This document shows, in pieces, positions 1 through 4,986 of a stretch of DNA of 7,123 bases. Location: the NCBI GenBank assembly GCA_964458545.1, contig CAYWJF010000072.1:1-7123 (forward strand). The letters run 5' to 3'. This DNA comes from JAYFNU01 sp964458545 (GTDB lineage Bacteria; Bacillota; Clostridia; Oscillospirales; Ruminococcaceae). The translations under genes were made by a program, and so were the position numbers. Within the stretch, counting starts at the first letter, position 1, and every line of letters begins with the position of its first letter. The notes below the pieces were generated by a model. The model worked only from the letters and a program-made list of their open reading frames with translations. It did not search any database and had not been told where the DNA came from.

Positions 1-2
1 GT

Positions 3-301
3 TTGTTTAGAATAGCGATAATTCTGAGCTTAGTAGTGACTGTATTATTATTTATTCTAAAACTAATGCCAATTTCAAAAGCAAACGTATTATTAGTAAT
101 TAACTGCAAAGGTGATATTTATTCCGAACTTGAAAAGAAGATAAAAGAGCAAACAATTATCTTTATGAGTCTGGCGCTTATGATAGAAACAGCGAGAGAT
201 GGCCGGAGTGTGTAGCTGAAAATGTAAGTACTATGGAAGATGAATTCTTAATGAGTATAGAAAGCTTTGATAATTATGTAAATTCATTTCAAATCAGTTA
301 A
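3..301 (+). pseudogene. Frameshifted remnant of a small membrane-anchored protein, function unknown
   Basis: Not recognised as any family. One frame (3-215) encodes a hydrophobic helix (residues about 3-20, rich in I, L and V) followed by a polar stretch ending in SELEKKIKEQ. It then runs into sequence that looks like noise and stops at 213-215. A second frame, shifted by -1 and open from 134 to the TAA at 299-301, reads as a normal acidic protein tail (NNYLYESGAYDRN, then WPECVAENVS, MEDEFLMSIESFDNY). The simplest reading is one protein of about 97 residues or more with an N-terminal anchor, broken by a one-base loss in one of the A-runs at 133-136 or 143-146. The start may lie before the window; the TTG at 3 has no visible ribosome site. 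The stretch is clearly more AT-rich than the genes to its right, which is compatible with acquired or decaying DNA. It could instead be two unrelated spurious ORFs. Confidence 0.35.
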
Positions 302-331
302 AGGTATATAGCGATATTAGTATAAAAAGAT

Positions 332-369
332 AAAATAGCCGCTCGGTTTAAACCGAGCGGCTACTTTTC
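332..369. terminator. Bidirectional intrinsic terminator between convergent units
   Basis: A perfect 14+14 bp palindrome (336-349 with 350-363, GC-rich in its outer part) is followed by CTTTTCTATTT on the plus strand and by TTTTATCTTTTT on the minus strand. The TAG stop of the minus-strand ogg gene (369-371) lies 5 nt from the stem, and the plus-strand remnant ends at 301. The hairpin can therefore stop transcription from both sides. The U-rich tail is better on the minus strand, so ogg termination is probably its main role. Confidence 0.88.
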
Positions 370-1178
370 TATTTATTAAAGATACCAGAGGTTCTCGCGT
401 AGTGGAATAAAAATTGTTGTGCAATACCCGCGTACGGAAGGACGAAATCAGGCAATCCGTTTGGATAAAGCTCAGACATTACGCGGTTTATCCATACGTC
501 GCGAGGGAAAGCGTCGTAGCGCTCGCAGCCAAAGAGAAGAACGCAATCTGCGACCTTCAGGCCTACGCCCTTAATTGTCATTAAATGCTTTTCAGCGTCT
601 GTGAGTGGCGCGGTGCGAAGCAGGTTCTCGTCGATAGTGCCGCTTTGGTATTTCATCGCCGCGTCGAGTATGTATTTCGCGCGAAAACCGCTTCTTATGG
701 GGGCAATGTCGGTCTCAGATAAACTCGATAACACCTCGGGCGAGGGGAAGCGAAAGGAGCCGTCGGCGTTATTTTCGCCGCAAAGAGTGCATAACCGCTC
801 GATTATTCCCGTTATACGGGAAATATTATTGTTCTGCGAAATAATAAAGCTGATTAACGTTTCAAAGAAGGGCTGGCGAAGCACCCTTATTCCGTTAGCG
901 TAGGAAATAGCGCGTGAGAGCGTTTCGTCGCGGCGAAGAAGAGAAATAATGTTTCCGTAGTCTACGTCTGAAGCAAAATAATCAAGTATCATTTCAAGCG
1001 TAAGTGAAGGGTCACATTCAACCGATAAAAGCTCACCTGTCTGGTTTATTACAACGGGATAATCTCGAACAAAGCCCGAAAAATCGCCGTTATCGAGCTT
1101 TTTCCAGCGGAAGCATTGACCACAAAACAAAGATAGACGCAAATCTAAATCCTGAACAGAAAAACACAAACGTCCCAA
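369..1178 (-). CDS. ogg: 8-oxoguanine DNA glycosylase/AP lyase, OGG1 family (HhH-GPD)
   Basis: Base-excision repair enzyme that removes 8-oxoguanine opposite cytosine and nicks the abasic site. Numbered from the GTG at 1187 (272 aa), the protein shows, in OGG1 order: the GQCFRW motif (23-28); SQNNNISRI (117-125), matching human SSNNNIARI with its cytosine-contacting Asn and Arg; SGFRAKY (166-172); a helix-hairpin-helix (KGVGLKVADC, 206-215) with the Schiff-base Lys211 and the equivalent of human Cys253; FPRDVW (227-232) with catalytic Asp230; and PYAGIAQQFLF (251-261), where Gln257 and Phe261 match human Gln315 and Phe319. Human His270 is replaced by Trp232. All catalytic residues are present and the length is normal for bacterial OGG1, so the enzyme should be active. 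The GTG at 1187 lies inside the only good ribosome site (GAGGTG), so the TTG at 1178 (269 aa) is preferred. It is a single-gene unit with its own promoter and terminator. Confidence 0.93.
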   Translation of the reverse strand: MGRLCFSVQDLDLRLSLFCGQCFRWKKLDNGDFSGFVRDYPVVINQTGELLSVECDPSLTLEMILDYFASDVDYGNIISLLRRDETLSRAISYANGIRVLRQPFFETLISFIISQNNNISRITGIIERLCTLCGENNADGSFRFPSPEVLSSLSETDIAPIRSGFRAKYILDAAMKYQSGTIDENLLRTAPLTDAEKHLMTIKGVGLKVADCVLLFGCERYDAFPRDVWINRVMSELYPNGLPDFVLPYAGIAQQFLFHYARTSGIFNK

Positions 1179-1184
1179 AAATAA

Positions 1185-1190
1185 CACCTC
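1185..1190 (-). promoter_or_regulatory. Ribosome binding site deciding the ogg start
   Basis: On the minus strand GAGGTG is followed by TTATTT and then TTG (1178-1176), a 6-nt spacing that suits initiation at the TTG. The in-frame GTG at 1187 is the last three bases of this same site and has no Shine-Dalgarno sequence of its own. The transcript predicted from the nearby -10 box would also leave only about 10 nt in front of it. Confidence 0.65.
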
Positions 1191-1203
1191 GCTTACAGTT
1201 TAC

Positions 1204-1234
1204 ATTATAGCATTAATTCTTCAATATCGGACAA
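1204..1234 (-). promoter_or_regulatory. Extended -10 promoter of ogg
   Basis: The minus strand reads TGCTATAAT (1212-1204), a perfect -10 box with the TGn extension. A weak -35 candidate, TTGTCC, lies at 1234-1229 with a 19-bp spacer. Transcription would start near 1197, giving a leader of about 20 nt to the TTG start. No operator was recognised. Confidence 0.65.
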
Positions 1235-1292
1235 AAAATAAATGTAAAGAAAATTTAAACGTAGCGTTAAAAAATTTTTATTTTTGGATACA

Positions 1293-1358
1293 AAAATGTT
1301 AAAAAACAGAGGTGTTAACGAATCGTGAACTCGGCGAAATCGTACTTTTTAACATTTT
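1293..1358. repeat. 13-bp inverted repeat with a nested GTTAAAAA motif
   Basis: AAAATGTTAAAAA (1293-1305) is perfectly inverted at 1346-1358, with 40 bp between the arms. GTTAAAAAA also occurs as direct copies at 1266-1274 and 1298-1306, 32 bp apart, about three helical turns. A second, shorter inverted pair (AACTCGG 1328-1334 with CCGAGTT 1362-1368) interleaves with the first, so RNA pairing of both would form a pseudoknot-like topology. The base composition is extreme, so chance cannot be excluded. Regulator-binding half-sites are the most natural alternative. Confidence 0.35.
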
Positions 1359-1495
1359 CAACCGAGTTTTCAACAATGGAAGTGTTTTACAGAATGATTA
1401 CAAACCGTATAAAAAATGAAATGGTGTGCTATTGACTTTTTTATATAGGTATGATACACGCAAATTTGTGACAGAAATATAAAGAATTCTAACCA

Positions 1496-1527
1496 TTGTT
1501 TTCTTTTATTTAGCTTTATGATATAAT
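1496..1527 (+). promoter_or_regulatory. Extended -10 promoter upstream of rlmB
   Basis: TGATATAAT at 1519-1527 is a consensus extended -10 box. The -35 region is weak: TTGTTT at 1496-1501 leaves a 20-bp spacer and TTTTCT at 1499-1504 leaves 17. Transcription would begin near 1534, leaving about 29 nt before the rlmB start. It probably drives both rlmB and the following gene. Confidence 0.6.
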
Positions 1528-1562
1528 TTATTTCAATAAAATTATGAAAGTGAAATAAAGTT

Positions 1563-2324
1563 TTGGAGCGAAACGAACAATCGTCAAGCGAAATAATATA
1601 TGGCAGAAACGCGGTTACGGAGCTTATAAAAGGCGCTGAAGCTGTCGATACTTTATATGTAAGCGGCGAAGCTAATGACAGGTCACTCGGATATATAATT
1701 TCATTAGCAAAGGAAAAGGGCGCTGTTATCAAGCAGGTGCCGCAGTCTAAGCTACAGAAGCTTTGTGGCAGCGAACGCCATCAAGGTGTGGCGGTCTTTG
1801 CTAATACCTGCGAGTACTGTGAGCTTGAGGATATCTTCAATACTGCAACAGAACGAAACGAGCCGCCTTTTATTTTAATAGCGGACGGAATTGAAGACCC
1901 GCACAATCTCGGCGCAATTATTAGGACTGCTGAGTGCGTCGGCGCTCACGGACTTATTATACCTAAGCGACACGGCTGTGCGGTAACCTCGGCGGTACAC
2001 AGAACCTCGGCGGGCGCAATTAGTCATTTAAAGATAATGCGGGCGGTAAATCTTGCGTCGGTAATACGTGAGATAAAAGAACGCGGTGTGTTTTGCTACT
2101 GTGCCGACGCGGACGGCGAAAGCTGTTATGAAAGTAATCTTAACGGAGCGTCTGCGCTGGTGATAGGCTCTGAGGGCTTCGGCGTTTCAAGGCTTGTACG
2201 CGAGCTTTGCGATGTTGTAATAAGTCTTCCTATGCACGGCGAGATAAACTCGCTTAACGCCTCGGTAGCGGCGGGAATATTAATGTATGAGATACGCCGT
2301 CAAAGAGATAAAAAGGAAAGGTAG
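1563..2324 (+). CDS. rlmB: 23S rRNA (guanosine-2'-O)-methyltransferase RlmB, TrmH/SpoU family
   Basis: SAM-dependent methyltransferase that 2'-O-methylates a guanosine in domain V of 23S rRNA (G2251 in E. coli). The 253-aa protein has the family's usual length and order. An N-terminal substrate-binding domain opens with IIYGRNAVTELI (11-22). A SPOUT trefoil-knot catalytic domain starts at about 103 with motif 1 DPHNLGAIIRTAE (112-124; Asn115 and Arg121 conserved). Motif 2 is ALVIGSEGFGVSR (198-210) and motif 3 is INSLNASVAAGI (228-239), which form the knot and SAM site. All key residues are intact. The TTG at 1563 is the only start available upstream of the conserved block, because the frame is closed by a stop at 1551-1553. 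It has no good Shine-Dalgarno site. The next gene begins 9 nt after the stop, so the two are almost certainly co-transcribed. Other TrmH-type 2'-O-methyltransferases are possible, but the N-terminal YGRNAV signature favours RlmB. Confidence 0.9.
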   Translation: MERNEQSSSEIIYGRNAVTELIKGAEAVDTLYVSGEANDRSLGYIISLAKEKGAVIKQVPQSKLQKLCGSERHQGVAVFANTCEYCELEDIFNTATERNEPPFILIADGIEDPHNLGAIIRTAECVGAHGLIIPKRHGCAVTSAVHRTSAGAISHLKIMRAVNLASVIREIKERGVFCYCADADGESCYESNLNGASALVIGSEGFGVSRLVRELCDVVISLPMHGEINSLNASVAAGILMYEIRRQRDKKER

Positions 2325-2333
2325 GGCTTTTGT

Positions 2334-4820
2334 ATGGATGATAATGAAAGAAATAATCAAATTGAAGAGCTCTTAAGGGAAATTAGCGAGCGCCGTGAGA
2401 ACGCGAAGCGAGAGCTTCAAATGGAAAGCTACGCTAAGGACGTAAAAGCCATACAAAATGAAAATAGAGGGATTACCGAAAACGATTACGGTAAAGCGAT
2501 AAAGGAGGCAAAGTCCGAGGAACCGAAAGCGGAAGCAAGCTTTGCCCAGACAACCCTTTTTGACAGGCGCTCAATATTGAACTCGATAACAAAGGAATAT
2601 AAGCCTACGTTTGAAGAGGAATACGACCCGATTAACAAGAATATGCTTGCGCCTACAATCGAGCGCGGAGTTGACGTACTGCCGCCGAAAACTAAGCAAA
2701 AGGGCTTGCTTGAAGAGGAAATATTCGGCGAAGCCGAGGTGGAAACGGAGTATACCGAACACCACAGTATCTTCACCGATGACGCATATGTGCCAGACGT
2801 TATTCCCGGTGAAATAAAGAAAAACGCAGAGCAAAATCCTGAAACACTTAGAGACGAGCGTTTTGAAACGGGGCAGGTTATTCTTGACAGCGCGGCGAAA
2901 AACGCGCAGAAAAAGGGCGTTTTAAATGTTAAGGATAATATTGACGACAATTTTAGAGAGTTCTTCGGTAACACGGTAGTTATTGATAAAGAACCGCTTA
3001 ACGAAAAGACAAAAAAGCAAAGAAAAATTAAAGATTTCGTGTTTACCGATACCGAAACAGGCTTCGCGGGAGGACCTGTTTTTGAAGATGAAAAGGTCGA
3101 GGATAAGCTTCCTCAATTAAAAAAAGAAAACGAGAGCGCGGCAGAGCTGCTGGAAGACCTTCTTTACCAGAAGGGAAAGGATACGTTAAAAACCGTTCTT
3201 ACTGGTATTCTCGCGGCTATTACGGTTTTACTGAGTATAGCAAGAGCGTTAGGCTTTCTTTCAGGTAGTCTTGAGAGCCCAGAGCTGTTTTATATAATAA
3301 ACGCTGTAATTTTGCTTATTGCAATTATTATAAACGGAGCAAGAGTGTTCCGAGGTTTTGGTGAGCTGATATCCTTTAAGGCGACCTCGTACTCGCTTGT
3401 GTCCTTCGCGGCTATAGCTTCGCTATTTGAACTTGTTATGCTTGTCTTGACAAATCCCGAACAGGGCGGTGTCGTAAGCGCTACGGTTTCCTGCGCGGCG
3501 CTCTTCTTTATGTCGTTAGGACTTTCAAATAATTCCAAGCGCATGGCTGATTCCTTTTCTGATATGTTCAATTATGACGAGAAGTTTGCGTCTACAGTAC
3601 TTGCAGACCAAAGCTTTACCCGTAAGATATCGCGCGACCTTGACTTAACCGAGTCAAGGGTAATAATAAAACGTCGCACGGAGTATACCGACAATTACAT
3701 TACCCACGCGGAAAACTACGATATGATAACAAAAAATGTTGCGCTTACGGGCTCGGTATTGCTTATTGTCTGCGTTGTTTTGGGTGTTGTATCTTATTTT
3801 ATCTCGAACAGCGTAAGCGCGGCTATTTCGGCTATGGCTTTTGCGGCGGCTATGTGCGCGCCGTTTATGGCGACCCTTTCAAGCTCTATGCCCATTGGAA
3901 CCACACAAAGACGACTTACAAAGCAAAGCGCATATATTCCCGGTTACTCAGCGGCAGAGGAGATACGTCAGGCTAACAGCGTGGTACTTTCAGGGCGCGA
4001 GATTTTCCCGAAGAGCAACGTTATCCTTAACGGTATAAAGACCTTTGACAGAGAGCGCGTGGACAAAGCGATACTTTATGCGGCTTCTGTGCTTATCAAA
4101 TCGTGCGACACTATGGCGCATATGTTTTTGAATGTAATACAGAATAAAACAGAGATGCTTTATGATGTAGACGGCATAGAATACGAAAGCAACATAGGCT
4201 ACAGCTTCTGGGTAGAGAAGGAAAGAATTATTCTCGGCACGCGTGAAATGCTTGAGGCGCACGATATTGCCGTTCCCTCGCGCGACTATGAAAACCGATA
4301 TACTAAAACCAGCACCAGAGACGCTATTTATCTCGCCGTTGGCGGTAAGCTTTACGCTATGTTTGTAGTAAGCTATTCTCCGAACGAAGAGGTAGCGAGC
4401 GCACTTAAAGAGCTTGAGGAGGCTGGAATAAATATAATTATTCATACGCGTGACTTTAATATTTCTTCCGATAAGGTATCCAAGCTGTTTGATATACCGA
4501 AAAAGATGGTAGCGGTGGTTCGTGAGGACGACGTTCCCGAATTATCAAAGCGTACAGCATTTGTTGAGAAGACCGCTTCATCGCTTACTCATATGGGAAC
4601 GCTAACCTCGTTTATAAATGGAATTATTGCCTGCGGTAAGCTTGACGGAACGCTAAGAATTGCTATGACGCTTGAGCTTGTCGGTATGATTGCGGGCGCG
4701 GTGCTTGCGGCGGCGCTTGTTCTGTTCAGCACGCTTACGGGTACTACCGTGCTTGCGGCGTTACTTTTCCAGCTCGTGTGGCTTTTAATCGGAACAGCGG
4801 GAATTTGCATAAGAAAATAA
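2334..4820 (+). CDS. Degenerate (pseudo) P1B-type ATPase-like membrane protein with a long disordered N-terminus
   Basis: 828 aa, function unknown. Residues 1-284 are charged, low in hydrophobics and probably disordered, with a possible coiled coil at about 8-45. Eight predicted membrane helices follow (about 285-306, 318-336, 353-372, 381-397, 468-490, 496-514, 773-796, 804-826). Their spacing matches P1B ATPases: four helices, actuator loop, two helices, P/N domains, two helices. CAPFM (508-512) sits where the CPC metal motif stands. LTKQSAYIPGYSAAEEIRQA (528-547) and then VVL (550-552) align with the lead-in to DKTGTLT, but the motif reads SGREIFP (553-559). RIILGTREML (631-640) and ELEEAGINIIIHTRDFN (693-709) match the later N- and P-domain blocks. 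TGE, the HP motif and GDGxND are not found, so transport by phosphorylation is unlikely. The start is ATG with a modest GTAGGG site overlapping the rlmB stop. It is second in an operon with rlmB. A misread HAD-like membrane protein of another origin is the alternative. Confidence 0.72.
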   Translation: MDDNERNNQIEELLREISERRENAKRELQMESYAKDVKAIQNENRGITENDYGKAIKEAKSEEPKAEASFAQTTLFDRRSILNSITKEYKPTFEEEYDPINKNMLAPTIERGVDVLPPKTKQKGLLEEEIFGEAEVETEYTEHHSIFTDDAYVPDVIPGEIKKNAEQNPETLRDERFETGQVILDSAAKNAQKKGVLNVKDNIDDNFREFFGNTVVIDKEPLNEKTKKQRKIKDFVFTDTETGFAGGPVFEDEKVEDKLPQLKKENESAAELLEDLLYQKGKDTLKTVLTGILAAITVLLSIARALGFLSGSLESPELFYIINAVILLIAIIINGARVFRGFGELISFKATSYSLVSFAAIASLFELVMLVLTNPEQGGVVSATVSCAALFFMSLGLSNNSKRMADSFSDMFNYDEKFASTVLADQSFTRKISRDLDLTESRVIIKRRTEYTDNYITHAENYDMITKNVALTGSVLLIVCVVLGVVSYFISNSVSAAISAMAFAAAMCAPFMATLSSSMPIGTTQRRLTKQSAYIPGYSAAEEIRQANSVVLSGREIFPKSNVILNGIKTFDRERVDKAILYAASVLIKSCDTMAHMFLNVIQNKTEMLYDVDGIEYESNIGYSFWVEKERIILGTREMLEAHDIAVPSRDYENRYTKTSTRDAIYLAVGGKLYAMFVVSYSPNEEVASALKELEEAGINIIIHTRDFNISSDKVSKLFDIPKKMVAVVREDDVPELSKRTAFVEKTASSLTHMGTLTSFINGIIACGKLDGTLRIAMTLELVGMIAGAVLAAALVLFSTLTGTTVLAALLFQLVWLLIGTAGICIRK

Positions 4821-4841
4821 ATGCAATTAGTTAAAATAAAC

Positions 4842-4882
4842 AAAACATTCGCGGGTAATTCTAACTCCGCGAATGTTTTTTT
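4842..4882 (+). terminator. Intrinsic terminator of the rlmB operon
   Basis: A 13-bp perfect stem (4842-4854 with 4867-4879, core CATTCGCGG/CCGCGAATG) has a 12-nt loop, and the T-run at 4876-4882 overlaps the stem's end. It lies 21 nt after the TAA of the pseudo-ATPase gene and separates this operon from the EF-G-like gene. Confidence 0.92.
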
Positions 4883-4939
4883 ATTATAAAATCACTTTTA
4901 ATAAATATAATTATATGATAGAATTTTTACTAAAGTCTT

Positions 4940-4945
4940 TATAAT
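4940..4945 (+). promoter_or_regulatory. Probable -10 box for the EF-G-like gene
   Basis: A perfect TATAAT lies 41 nt upstream of the preferred ATG, placing the transcript start near 4952. No good -35 hexamer or TG extension precedes it. A second TATAAT at 4906-4911 and TATGAT at 4914-4919 are alternatives in this very AT-rich gap, so the assignment rests mainly on position. Confidence 0.45.
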
Positions 4946-4968
4946 ATTTATGCAATAAGCGACTAATG

Positions 4969-4976
4969 AGAGGGGA
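4969..4976 (+). promoter_or_regulatory. Ribosome binding site deciding the EF-G-like start
   Basis: The purine block AGAGGGGA lies about 10 nt before the ATG at 4987. An in-frame ATG at 4966 precedes this block, would translate the block itself as codons, and has no upstream ribosome site. The ATG at 4987 also gives the usual short lead of 13 residues before the P-loop. Confidence 0.7.
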
Positions 4977-4986
4977 ACTTTTTCTT

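Larger units (their letters stand above)
1213..1562. other. Divergent AT-rich intergenic region, no gene seen
   Basis: About 350 bp between the diverging ogg and rlmB genes. Open frames here on either strand are short or are shadows of rlmB and lack coding character. It contains the ogg promoter edge, an extended -10 promoter for rlmB close to its right end, and A/T-tract repeats in its left half (separate entry). A TTGACT at 1432-1437 resembles a -35 box, but no good -10 box stands 16-18 bp away. No tRNA, riboswitch or convincing small RNA structure was seen. Confidence 0.6.

Noticed and set aside
133..146. Programmed -1 frameshift site in the left-edge remnant
   Set aside because: No slippery heptamer stands in the correct register, and no stable downstream stem-loop or pseudoknot was seen at the usual distance.
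1432..1460. TTGACT followed by TATGATAC as a second rlmB promoter
   Set aside because: The spacer from TTGACT to TATGAT is only 12 bp, and the hexamers at 16-18 bp are poor. The extended -10 box at 1519-1527 is a better promoter.
1370..1732. 120-codon minus-strand frame over the rlmB start and intergenic region
   Set aside because: It is antisense to the conserved RlmB N-terminus, has low-complexity composition and matches no recognisable family.
3990..4020. SGREIF region as a normal phosphorylation motif hidden by a local frameshift
   Set aside because: The frame is open and the alignment with P-type ATPases continues on both sides. The bases encoding this block do not give DKTG in either other forward frame, so a simple indel does not restore it.
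4966..4986. Upstream ATG at 4966 as the start of the EF-G-like protein
   Set aside because: It would include the Shine-Dalgarno block in the coding sequence and has no ribosome site of its own. The ATG at 4987 fits family N-termini.
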